A model generated the notes under the pieces. It was not told the origin of the DNA, did not search any database, and saw nothing but the letters and a program-made list of their open reading frames with translations. A DNA stretch of 20,570 nucleotides. Origin: Pavlovales sp. CCMP2436. Lineage: Eukaryota > Haptophyta > Pavlovophyceae > Pavlovales. Within the stretch, counting starts at the first letter, position 1; the number at the start of each line of letters is the position of its first letter. Where the stretch lies: the NCBI GenBank assembly GCA_026770615.1, contig MU631782.1, positions 1-20,570 on the forward strand, in the 5' to 3' direction. Both the position numbers and the translations under genes were made by a program. Positions 7,624-16,424 of this stretch are shown here, in pieces.

Positions 7624-8465
7624 GCGGCCCGCTACGTGGCTGGGTCGCTTGCTGCTGGGGCCAGCTCCAAGTGCATAGACAGGTAGGTCCTTGGTGGCCT
7701 CCGCCCCGCGGGGTCACCGAGCTCGAGCGTGAGAAGAGCTCCCTCCCTAGCTTGTGAAACAGGCCCTCACTTTCAAAATAGGCTTTGCTGCCGAGATAAT
7801 ATCTCGATGCGCGAGATCTTCGCGCTGCGCTCGAGGTCGTGGCGTCGCTCCTGTTGTTCGGTGGCCATGGCGACCTGTGGGCAATGTGCGGACGACCTCG
7901 TGAAGATCGCGGATCCAGCTTCTCGCAGGCGCACGCCCCGACACGCACGCCCGATGACGGCCGATCGATGTGACGCTTTTCTTGGCGGTTTGGGCGGCCG
8001 TGCTCGCCGTCCCGTAGGGCCCCGTATCTCTCGAGGCGCACGTCCTTCGGCCCCGGCGTCCCCAATGGCGCCCATGTCCCCGATCACAGGCTGGCCAGCC
8101 GGGCGTCCGAGCACTTCTCGGCCCTCTGCGTCGCTGCCGGTCGACATTCGAGGTGTGTCGCCAGCCCCCTCGCGCCACTCCAAGGCGCTCACCGGGTGCA
8201 GGGCGGGTCGGCGGCGCGTGACGCCCCCCTGCCCCCGACGATTCGTCGGCTGGCGCTTTCTCCCAAGGGCTCCGGCGATCGGGCGCCCGTGCCATCGAGC
8301 CTTCCTGACGGGTCTGCCAGCGCGCACTGTCCTCTGCTCACAGGGCGGCCACGCGCTCGCGCCCAGCGCCTCCTCCCGATCTGCAAGAGGGCGCCGCACA
8401 CGCAGCTGACGTACACGCAGTGCGCGGGCGCCGTCACTTGCACTGAGCTTGCAGCGTGCTGTACG
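7624..8465. other. GC-rich region between CRAL-TRIO gene and small ORF
   Basis: About 840 bp separate the divergent starts at 7623 and 8466. Open frames of 150-230 codons exist in several frames on both strands, as expected from high GC, but none has a recognisable domain. Part of it may be 5' leader or an upstream exon of the 8466 gene, because that frame stays open back to about 8196. Confidence 0.4.
7751..7774 (-). promoter_or_regulatory. Short motif shared upstream of two genes, copy 1
   Basis: In CRAL-TRIO sense it reads GAAAGTG, A, GGGCCTGTTTCACAAG, ending 127 nt before the ATG. It recurs with one extra G and one substitution at 10327-10351, in sense orientation ahead of the NTMT gene. 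Function is unknown; it may be a promoter or leader element, or a repeat fragment. Confidence 0.35.
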
Positions 8466-8888
8466 ATGCCTGCGGCGGCAGCGGAGCCGCCCGCGTCGGG
8501 CAAGCCAGCCCGGGTGGCTGGCGCATGCCCGACGTGCCGCGAGAGCGGCCTGTGCACGCTGTCAAAGGGTGGGCTCGCGTCAGCTGCGTGCCTGCTCCTC
8601 GAGCCGTCCGCGCGCGAGCAGGGCCTCCGCGCGGGCGCCGAGAAGAAGGCAGCGCGCGCGATCGCCAAGGTGACTGCCGTGCCGAGCAGTGCTCTCTCGC
8701 GGGATGAGCCGCCGGTACTAAGCGACCAGCAGATCCTGGCCCAGCTGGCCGCGGGAAAGCAGGCCATGTACGCCTCCTACGAGCGCAGCGGCTCGGCGGC
8801 AAAGGCTGGCGCGCAGGAGAGCACGAAAAGGCCGCAGGAGATCGTCACCTCCGTCGGCTCTAAGCGGAAGCTTTGGGCCTCCGACTAG
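8466..8888 (+). CDS. Small protein of unknown function (140 aa)
   Basis: I do not recognise this protein. From ATG 8466 to TAG 8886-8888 it encodes 140 residues. There is a Cys pair motif (ACPTCRESGLC, about residues 24-34), then an Ala/Lys-rich stretch (AEKKAARAIAKV), then SDQQILAQLAAGKQAMYASY, which looks like an amphipathic helix. The basic C-terminus is GSKRKLWASD. No signal peptide or membrane segment is seen. Its frame is open further upstream to 8196, so the start is uncertain. It is divergent from the CRAL-TRIO gene. The composition and low-complexity ends leave some chance that it is not a gene. Confidence 0.45.
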   Translation: MPAAAAEPPASGKPARVAGACPTCRESGLCTLSKGGLASAACLLLEPSAREQGLRAGAEKKAARAIAKVTAVPSSALSRDEPPVLSDQQILAQLAAGKQAMYASYERSGSAAKAGAQESTKRPQEIVTSVGSKRKLWASD

Positions 8889-8950
8889 CTACCCACTTAC
8901 TGATAGTATATTACGCTCCGCTTAATTACTTTATCATATATATATATATA

Positions 8951-9003
8951 TATAAATTTTTCCGCTCGAGTCCTCTCATCATCGTCGGTCCATAACAACA
9001 ACG
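8951..9003 (-). repeat. Dispersed repeat family A, copy 4
   Basis: The minus strand reads GTTATGGACCGACGATGATG, then AGAGGACTCGAGCGGAAAAA, then TTTAT. It is the longest match to copy 2 (4624-4674), inverted, and directly abuts an (AT)n tract. Confidence 0.65.
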
Positions 9004-9087
9004 ACGTCACTTTCCCAAGTGAAATGCGTCAGTCTTAACGCACCTCACCTCTACCAGTGTACCACCATCCCTGCGGTCAGGACTAAT

Positions 9088-9143
9088 GTCTGACGTCAAC
9101 CAAGTCAGCGAGTGAACATCACCTGTTGAACCATGCTGAGCCG
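9088..9143 (+). repeat. Dispersed repeat family B, copy 2
   Basis: It reads TGTCTGACGTCAACCAAGTC, then GCGAGTGAACATCACCTGTT, then GAACCATGCTGAGCC. It matches 5510-5572 inverted and a diverged copy at 9292-9360. Confidence 0.6.
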
Positions 9144-9291
9144 TTAATAATAACATCAGCGTAGCAGCATACCATTAATAAGTGAAGATAGGGCTCGAGT
9201 ACTTGGTGGGGTGGCGGCGGTCTGACCGACGTCGCCAGCACAGGCTCGGGCCTAATAAACTGTGATCGCCCTTATCGTAGCGTATCAATGA

Positions 9292-9360
9292 ATGACGTCC
9301 GCTGGCGCCTGTGAGTGAATACCGCGGTCACCGCCTGTTGGACCATGCCGCGCCGCTCAA
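9292..9360 (+). repeat. Dispersed repeat family B, copy 3 (diverged)
   Basis: It shares TGACGTC, GTGAGTGAA and CACCGCCTGTTGGACCATGC with copy 2, about 200 bp upstream in the same orientation. It lies next to an ATAATAATA tract. Confidence 0.5.
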
Positions 9361-9700
9361 TATAATAATAATAGTTATTAGTGATACTGACTGATACGGA
9401 ATAAGAAGTCAGAAGATGATTGACCCAGCCAGGTAAGCCAGTCCTAGCATTCAATAGCCATGTTGTGCTCATATCGGAAAGACCCCACCTCCACCGGAGA
9501 AGGCAGCGTATGGCCCCACGTGACACCTTGTGCATGCTGGGCAGACAGTGCCGAGACCACAAGCAAAACAGCTGAGAGCAGATGAACTTCGGCAGGTGGC
9601 AGCGGGCTTTGGCTTTACTCCGCCCAGGCAGTGCGCAGCCAGCGCCCAACACGGCTCACCGAAAGTGCGCGCGCACGGCCACCGTCGCTGTGCATGCTGC

Positions 9701-10683
9701 CGTCAGACCCCTGATACCTGACAGGCCGGCTGCCAGCGCGGCCGGCGACGAGGATCACCTCCACGGGCGCACGCCTGAGAAGGCGCAATAGAGCGAGCCA
9801 CGCCGGTGCCCGTGATGCGGATGAAAACGCCACGCGCTCGGCCGTCGCCGCCCGGTGCCCACTCGAGGCGAGGCCGGCAGGGTCCCCCACGCCTTGCACA
9901 CCGTCCATAGGCGAGATAAACGGCGACCCGGGCATGCTCGAGCACGGACCCAAAAGGCGCAGGTAGAGCCCACCGACCCAGGCCTCCCCCGCGGCGAGCG
10001 CACGTGCTCGCGTGCGTCCAGCGCGAAAGGAGCCGACCGTAGCTCCCATATCCTCGACATCCTCGCGCGCGCAGGCTGCGTGCGAGCCCTAGATCGTCCC
10101 CAGGCCCCTGTGCCGTGCACGCGCTAGGCAGGACCGCGAGGTCCCCGTCCAGCGGTTGCGTGCCGCGGGCGTGTCAGCGCCCGCGAGCGCCCGGCCGCGC
10201 GGCACGACCAGTCGGTTCAGCGAGTTGTGCCCCCCCGCCGCGCTGGTGGCCAGCCGCCTCGGGGCCGCCAGCGCCCGCCAGCGCCCGTCCCGCGACAGCG
10301 ACTCGGGCAAAAAGACGGCCGCCATGGAAAGTGGAAGGCCTGTTTCACAAGCCCTTGGACGAGCGCCTGGCAGTTGTTCTCGCGTCTTTTTTTTAAAGCG
10401 AGCAGTTGGCGGCTCGAGCGCCGTGAAGGGCCGGAGCGGCGAGCGACGGCGGCAGCGTTCTCTTGAGCAATAGGCGCAACGCGCGCAGCAATAGGCGCAA
10501 CGCGCACGCGCGCGCTCATCTCTGTCGACTTGGACTGACCCACTGAGCTGTGACGAGTTATCGGGCGCATTTAAAATGCACACGAAACCCAGGGCTGCTT
10601 GCGACGCGACCCTGGCATTGAGCTGAGGGAGTCCGTTGTTCTGATCACGCTTCTATCGCACCTGACAAGAGGACTGAGTAGCG
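9701..10683. other. GC-rich region upstream of the NTMT gene, unresolved
   Basis: About 980 bp with many overlapping open frames on both strands (longest about 164 codons, 10583-10089 minus). None shows a motif I can name, so I call no gene. It includes two direct copies of AGCAATAGGCGCAACGCGC (10467-10505) and the motif shared with 7751-7774. It probably contains the NTMT promoter and leader, and possibly an undetected split gene. Confidence 0.4.
10327..10351 (+). promoter_or_regulatory. Short motif shared upstream of two genes, copy 2
   Basis: It reads GAAAGTGGA then AGGCCTGTTTCACAAG and ends 332 nt before the NTMT start codon, in the gene's sense direction. It matches the minus strand at 7774-7751. 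Confidence 0.35.
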
Positions 10684-11805
10684 ATGGGCGACGACCCGAT
10701 CCTCGTGGCAGCGACCACTGCTGGCGAGAGGCTCGTAGCCAACAACCGCACGGTCCTCTCGCACATCCTGGCGATGCAGGACGAGACGCTGCGCCAGGGC
10801 GTGCGCGCGTCCCTGCTCCCTGCCCTCGCAGCCGCGGACTGGCAGGGCGTGGGCGACGCGGTCGAGGCGTTGTGGCGTGGTGAGCCGCCCGCGGCCGCTC
10901 CGGAGCGCGACGCGCAGTCGGCCAACGTGATCGCCGCGCTTGCCGCGCTCGCGCGCGAGCCGCCGACGCAGCCGGCGAGCGCGCATGATCTCGCATTCGC
11001 GCTCGTGCGCAACCCGCTGGCCAGGCCGGCCGCGGCCGCGACAGAGGGTGCCGAGGGCCACGCTGCAGTGGGCATCGACTACGATTTTTCGCGATCCTTC
11101 TGGACCGGCCAGCCGCCTACCGTCTCGGGGATGCTCGGCGGACTCGATCAGACGCACGCCCCCGACGTTGCTGGCTCGCTCCTCTTCCTTGCGCGCCTAG
11201 GCTTTGCAGCAGACGTGTGTGCCGCCGACGGCGGCGGGCGCGCGCTCGATGTGGGCGCGGGAATCGGTCGCGTGGCGCAGCACGTGCTCCTCCAACGCTT
11301 CGGCACAGTCGACCTGCTCGAGCAGGACCAACGCTTCCTAAAGCAGGCGCGCGCTGAGCTCCCCGTCGGCCGCGTAGGCGCCTGTATCTGCGCGGGGCTG
11401 CAGGCCGCTTTGCTTCCGCCAGTGGCACGCTACCTGTTGGTGTGGGTGCAGTGGGTCCTTAACTATTTGACAGACGACGATCTAATCGAATTCCTCGCCC
11501 GTGCTGCCGCTTCGCTCAACACGGCCGACGCGCGCAGCTGCGTGCTCGTCAAGGAGACGCACGTGCGCGAGGGCGCGGCCGCATGGCTGGACACAGAGGA
11601 TGCATCACTCTGCCGAACGCGCGGGCATTTCGAGGAGTTGTTCAAGCGGGCGGGGTTGCGCGTGCGGCAGAGCCTGCAGGAGGTGGGGATGCCGCGCGGC
11701 ATGCTGCCCGTGCGTATGTGGGCATTAGAGCCCGCGCACCGGGCCCAGCCGGCCGTGGCCCCAGTGGGCGAGCTGGAGGCAGCGAGTACCGGTCCAACGT
11801 CATAG
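10684..11805 (+). CDS. Protein N-terminal Xaa-Pro-Lys methyltransferase homologue (NTMT1/Tae1 family)
   Basis: The family uses SAM to methylate the alpha-amine of proteins whose N-terminus, after Met removal, is X-Pro-Lys, including ribosomal proteins. This intronless 373-residue protein carries FWTGQPPTVSGMLGGLD (about 139-155), the family hallmark preceding the Rossmann fold. The SAM motif LDVGAGIGRV places GAGIGR at 191-196. Then come VDLLEQDQRFLKQAR, CAGLQ, WVQWVLNYLTDDDL (254-267) and VLVKETHV. The end, WLDTEDASLCR then GMPRGMLPVRMWALEP, resembles fungal and plant members. The first ~130 residues are an Ala-rich helical extension absent from short family members. The metazoan His in WIQWVIGH is Tyr261 here, and the KEN/KDN Asn is Thr292, so substrate specificity may differ. 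It is probably cytosolic or nuclear. Confidence 0.88.
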   Translation: MGDDPILVAATTAGERLVANNRTVLSHILAMQDETLRQGVRASLLPALAAADWQGVGDAVEALWRGEPPAAAPERDAQSANVIAALAALAREPPTQPASAHDLAFALVRNPLARPAAAATEGAEGHAAVGIDYDFSRSFWTGQPPTVSGMLGGLDQTHAPDVAGSLLFLARLGFAADVCAADGGGRALDVGAGIGRVAQHVLLQRFGTVDLLEQDQRFLKQARAELPVGRVGACICAGLQAALLPPVARYLLVWVQWVLNYLTDDDLIEFLARAAASLNTADARSCVLVKETHVREGAAAWLDTEDASLCRTRGHFEELFKRAGLRVRQSLQEVGMPRGMLPVRMWALEPAHRAQPAVAPVGELEAASTGPTS

Positions 11806-12249
11806 ATGGCACTGTGCTGCGCCTCGGCCTGCGCCGTGCCGTCTCTCCGCCGTCTCTCCAGCCCCCGGCGAGCTACGTTCAGTTACTGGACTTTCTGATG
11901 GGTTTATACTCACGGTTTCAAGTGTATACATATTATTAGTGAGTTAATTTCAAACGGTTTGCTACATAGGAGGTCAACATCAAATGATAAAACAATGAAA
12001 ACACGTACCGTAACTAACTATATATAACTTGCACGTATTAACTTAGATAAATGAATACGACACTAAAAGAATATACATACACTGACAATAGAGGCGGATT
12101 CACCTTTTGGATAGTATTGACGTCGTCGTCTTGGTCTACTATAGCGTGCAGAATAGATTTGCTTCGAAAAACAGAGATAGTCAAGAAAAGCGCTGATTTT
12201 TTTGGACCGCGCACTGCGGTGCGCTGGCTATGGCTTCGGACACGTCACC
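11806..12249. other. AT-rich intergenic region before the hAT element
   Basis: No gene seen. A short hairpin, GCGCAC TGCG GTGCGC, lies at 12209-12224. Positions 12242-12249 (ACGTCACC) are the left target-site copy of the transposon. Confidence 0.5.
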
Positions 12250-12274
12250 CCTGTGTTGTCGTCTTCCTCCAAAA

Positions 12275-12340
12275 ATCTTCGGTCATATCACCGGTCAAAA
12301 TAACTCAGATCTGACGGATCTTCGGTCACAGCCGGTCAAA
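12275..12340 (+). repeat. Subterminal direct repeats of the hAT element (left)
   Basis: ATCTTCGGTCATATCACCGG then TCAAA (12275-12299), and GATCTTCGGTCACAGCCGGT then CAAA (12317-12340), share TCTTCGGTCA and CCGGTCAAA. Repeated subterminal motifs are the usual transposase binding sites of hAT elements. The right arm has the mirror pair at about 16475-16541. Confidence 0.6.
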
Positions 12341-12457
12341 TTTTATTCGAATAAAACAATTAAAAACAAATCGCCAAGTTAGTAACTTCTCAGCTCGGGT
12401 ACCTTACGCTCGCGGCCGGCGGCCTACGCGCGCTCGCGGCCTACGCGCTTGCGGAGA

Positions 12458-14805
12458 ATGTTAGCTTCGAAGACGAAGCAGGGTTCGATCTCCGGGTGGC
12501 TCGGGCGTGCGCCTGCGTCCACGCCTGTCGCAGCAGGCGCTTCATCGTTTGACCCGATGATCGTGGACTCGTCCCTGGCCGCAACTATGCCGGCGCGCGT
12601 CCAGCCCCCCTCGTGTGTGGCGCTCAAGCTGACGCTGGCATTCAACGCGGCTGGCGAGTTGAAGGTGGCCGCGTCCGTGACTGCGCTCCCGCGCAGCGAG
12701 GCGCTCGCGCCGCCTGCCAAGAAGTCGAAGCATGCCGAGCGGGGCGAGCTCGAGGACAAGCGCGCGTTCGGCAAGAAGTGGATCACGTCAGAGGAGGGCG
12801 TCAAAGCCAATCGCAAGCTGTGGCTCCGCTACGACCCGTTCACCAACTGCATGTTCTGCGACGCGTGCATCCGCTTCAACCTCAAGCATCCGACGTGCAA
12901 CTTCGTCGTCGGCTGCAAGAGCATTCGCCTCGAGCGCGTCAAGGAGCACGAGTGCTACGGTGAGTCCAACGGCCACGGTGACGCGCTTTTCAAGCTGATC
13001 AACAGCACCAAGCTCGTGGAGGATTTCTCGGCCTCGCTGACCAAACAGATCAGCCTCGAGTCCGACGGGCTCGTGGTACTAATCAAGAACGCGTACTGGC
13101 TCTCTAAGGAGTGGGTGCCGAATCTCAAGTTCGCTTCGCTCGCAAACCACTTCGAGTCGCTGGGCGTGAAGGTCTCTAAGGTCTACCGCAGCAGATGCGC
13201 TATGTCGGCGATCGTCCACTGCCTCGCGGAGATCTCGCGCAAATGGCGCCTGACTCTCATCCGCTCGTCCACCGCGTTCGGCCTCATGTTCGACGAGGGC
13301 AATGACATTGGCTGGACTTCGGTCCTCATCGTCTACATCAAATTTGTCAAACCGGACGGCACCGTCGTCTCCGTCTTCCACTCGCTGCTCGAGCTGACTG
13401 GCAAGGACGCGGACTCGCTCGTCACCGCGCTCGTGCACAACATCGAGGAGTCGCGGCTCGAGCTCGACCGCTGGGCGAGCTCCGGGTCCGACGGTGCGTC
13501 GGTCATGACGGGCGAGCTCAACGGTGTCGGCGTGCAGCTCACCCGCCTCCAGCCCTTTATGAAAAACCACCACGACGTCGCGTACAGGCAGGCGCTGGCT
13601 TGCGGGCTTACGCGCTTCCAGATGGCCAACGGGGTGCACCAGAGCATCCTTGCGCTAGCTTTAGAGTACGAGGAGGAGCGTGACCGGAGCGTCTCAACCT
13701 CATCATGCGCGCGCGCTTCATCGTCATCGCCGCCTACTTCGCCGACATCACGGAGAAGCTCTGCCTGCTCAGCAAGATGCTACAGGTTGACCACCTCAAG
13801 TACAAGCTGATGCGCGCCGCAGTGAAGGCGACGCAGGATGGCCTCGCCGCGACCTGCCTCGGCATGCCCGCCGACAAGTTCCCGGGCGGCATCCGCATGC
13901 AGAGGCTCAAGGCGCCGCTCCTCGCCGCCGCCGCTGCCGCCTCGGCTTCAACTCGCAGGGGTGTGCTCAACATCTACGAGCGCCAGACCGTGTTCGACTT
14001 CGAGGAATGGGAGAGTATGCAGCGCGTGATGTTGACCTACGCCAAGTCGCACATTGATGCGCTCTCCACTCGCTTCCCGCAGGTGCGATGCGCGCGCGAT
14101 CCTCGCCCTGCGCTGCGCGCGTGCCTCACTTACCCTGCTCGCCTACCTGCTGGCTGACAGAGTTACCCTGCGCGCTGCCCCCTTTCTTATAACTCCATGC
14201 AGGATGTCTTCCTTGAGGCTTTCGAGTGTCTCGACATGGGCGAGCTGCCCACCATCAACCTGGGCGAGACGGACATCGAATACACCGTCCGCATCGGCGC
14301 GTACGGTGCCCCCCAGCTCGAGGTGCTACTTGAGCACTACGGCAAGCCTCTCTTCTCCCCTGGCGGCACGTCGTTCACGCCGATTGTGCGCGACACGCAG
14401 GTGCGCGAGCAGTTCGGGCGCGCCAAGAGCCTCATCGTGCAGCTACGCGGGAGCGCTGCGTCCGCCCCGGAGCACGAGCGCAAGGAGGTGACCGACGAGA
14501 TCGCGTGGGCACATCTCTACGCGCGCCGCGCGACCTATGACCTGGCCGACTTGTGCGAGCTGTGCACCCTCGGCCTTGTGCAGGCGCTCACCACCTCCTG
14601 CGCCGAGCGCGGCATCTCCACGCTCGGCCAGATCAAGACCAAGCTGCGCAACCGCATGAAGGTCGCCATGGCGTGCGACCTGCAGGAGATCAAGCTCAAC
14701 GGGCCCGCGCTTTCGTCGCCTAAAGGCATCTTCGACCAGCTCATCGGTGAGGCTCTGCAGCTCTTCTCGAGCAGGCAGAGCTTCTCCGTGATGTCGGCGA
14801 AGTAG
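12458..14805 (+). pseudogene. hAT transposase, left copy (frameshift and internal deletion)
   Basis: hAT transposases excise and insert DNA by a cut-and-paste reaction using a DDE triad. ATG 12458 is followed by KQGSISGWL near the N-terminus. Next is a TTF/BED-like zinc finger (WLRYDPFTNCMFCDACIRFN, then a C and H further on). The catalytic-core Asp regions are FGLMFDEGNDI and SGSDGASVMTG. The C-terminal dimerisation signature is TSCAERGISTLGQIKTKLRN, then RM. Exon 1 joins the last part across an intron at 14082-14196 (CAG|GTGCGA to ATGCAG|GAT). Damage: 61 codons are deleted after ALACG near 13605, removing the GCITRW motif, and one base is lost near 13684. The frame ends at 14805 in sequence contributed by the inverted right copy, so the native C-terminal end is missing. 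The family resembles ZNF862/C17orf113-type domesticated hATs. Confidence 0.85.
14752..14781. repeat. Short inverted repeat at the hAT inversion junction
   Basis: GCTCTGC (14752-14758) and GCAGAGC (14775-14781) are separated by 16 bases, exactly where the right copy begins. Such a hairpin at a junction fits template switching at a short inverted match. Confidence 0.55.
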
Positions 14806-16266
14806 GCGGCGATGACGATGAAGCGCGCGCGCATGATGAGGTTGAGACGCTCCTGGTCACGCTCCTCCTCGTACTCTAAAGCTAGCGCGAGGATGCTCTG
14901 GTGCACCCCGTTGGCCATCTGGAAGCGCGTAAGCCAGCGCGTGATGCAGCCGTGGGTGAGCCGGCAAACGCGGAGGCCGTACTTCTCCTGGAAGGCGGCC
15001 AGCACGCGGATGCGCTTGCACGAGCGGTTGTGGTCGGAGACGATGGCGTTCATGTCGCGCTCCGTGTCTGCTACCATCGTGCTCTGCTCGAACGGCGACG
15101 CGCTCTCCACCGTGTCACCGCAGGCCAGCGCCTGCCTGTACGCGACGTCGTGGTGGTTTTTCATAAAGGGCTGGAGGCGGGTGAGCTGCACGCCGACACC
15201 GTCGAGCTCGCCCGTCATGACCGACGCACCGTCGGACCCGGAGCTCGCCCAGCGGTCGAGCTCGAGCCGCGACTCCTCGATGTTGTGCACGAGCGCGGTG
15301 ACAAGCGAGTCCGCGTCCTTGCTAGTCAGCTCGAGCAGCGAGTGGAAGACGGAGACGACGGTGCCGTCCGGTTTGACGAATTTGATGTAGACGATGAGGA
15401 CCGAAGTCCAGCCGATGTCCGTGCCCTTGTCGAACATGAGGCCGAACGCGGTGGACGAGCGGATGAGAGTCAGGCGCCATTTGCGCGAGATCTCCGCGAG
15501 GCAGTGGACGATCGCCGACATAGCGCATCTGCTGCGGTAGAGCTTAGAGACCTTCACGCCCAGCGACTCGACGTGGTTGGCGAGCGAAGCGAACTTGAGA
15601 TTCGGCACCCGCTCCTTAGAGAGCCAGTACGCGTTCTTGATTAGTACCACGAGCCCGTCGGACTCGAGGCTGATCTGTTTGGTCAGCGAGGCCGAGAAAT
15701 CCTCCACGAGCTTGGTGCTGTTGATCAGCTTGAAAAGCGCGTCATCGTGGCCATTGGACTCACCGTAGCACTCGTGCTCCTTGACGCGCTCGAGGCGAAT
15801 GCTCTTGCAGCCGACGACGAAGTTGCACGTCGGATGCTTGAGGTTGAAGCGGATGCACACGTCGCAGAACATGCAGTTGGTGGACGGGATCGTAGCGGAG
15901 CCATAGCTTGCGATTGGCTTTGACGCCCTCCTCTGACGTGATCCACTTCTTGCCGAACGCGCGCTTGTCCTCGAGCTCGCCCCGCTCGCCATGCTTCGAC
16001 TTCTTGGCAGACGGCGCGAGCGCCTCGCTGCGCGGGAGCGCAGTCACGGACGCGGCCACCTTCAACTCGCCAGCCGCGTTGAATGCCAGCGTCAGCTTGA
16101 GCGCCACACACGAGGGGGGCTGGACGCGCGCCGGCATAGTTGCGGCCAGGGACGAGTCCACGATCATCGGGTCAAACGACGAAGCGCCTGCTGCGACAGG
16201 CGTGGACGCAGGCGCACGCCCGAGCCACCCGGAGATCGAACCCTGCTTCGTCTTCGAAGCTAACAT
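14769..16266 (-). pseudogene. hAT transposase, right copy (3'-truncated, frameshifted)
   Basis: Starting at ATG 16266, the same protein is encoded with only about ten amino-acid differences from the left copy over the shared part. It retains the 61 codons missing on the left, including RVCRLTHGCITRWLTRF. One extra base near 15886 (in the WLRYDP codons) shifts frame ahead of the zinc-finger cysteines. The copy stops abruptly at EKLCLL (14769), losing the whole C-terminal dimerisation region. A 485-codon open frame (15992-14535) covers the middle and runs on into antisense of the left copy. Damage differs from that of the left copy, so the two together cover the family's length. Confidence 0.85.
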
Positions 16267-16269
16267 CCT

Positions 16270-16424
16270 CCGCAAGCGCGTAGGCCGCGCGAGCGCGTAG
16301 GCCGCGAGCGCGCGTAGGCCGCGAGCGCGCGTAGGCCGCCGGCCGCGAGCGTAAGGTACCCGCGCAAGCGCGTAGGCCGCGAGCGCGCGTAGGCCGCCGG
16401 CCGCGAGCGTAAGGTACCCGAGCT
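16270..16424. repeat. GC-rich minisatellite in the leader of the right hAT copy
   Basis: Units of GCGCGTAGGCCGCGAG and a larger unit ending GCCGGCCGCGAGCGTAAGGT then ACC occur twice. The left arm has only one larger unit (about 12397-12455). The expansion explains roughly 95 bp of the arm length difference and sits just upstream of the transposase ATG. Confidence 0.7.

Larger units (their letters stand above)
8889..9700. other. Intergenic region with AT microsatellite and repeats
   Basis: An (AT)n tract lies at about 8937-8954, followed by family A and B repeats. The 126-codon minus-strand frame 9652-9272 runs through a family B repeat and shows no known domain, so I treat it as non-coding. 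Confidence 0.5.

Noticed and set aside
7729..8409. 226-codon plus-strand ORF and overlapping 180-208-codon minus-strand ORFs
   Set aside because: Arg/Pro/Ser-rich translations in several overlapping frames, typical of GC-rich non-coding DNA; no motif recognised.
9615..10583. Minus-strand ORFs of 121-164 codons upstream of the NTMT gene
   Set aside because: No recognisable domain, mutually overlapping frames and no consistent splice pattern; left as unresolved rather than called.
12481..12520. GGTTCGATC resembling a tRNA T-loop
   Set aside because: It lies inside the transposase coding sequence and no acceptor, D-arm or anticodon stem surrounds it.
13079..13639. 186-codon minus-strand ORF and its 247-codon counterpart at 14901-15644
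   Set aside because: Exact antisense shadows of the two transposase copies, kept open by codon bias.
14535..15992. 485-codon minus-strand ORF as one intact protein
   Set aside because: Its N-terminal ~40 codons are out of frame with the transposase and its C-terminal part is antisense of the left copy; only the middle is real transposase sequence.
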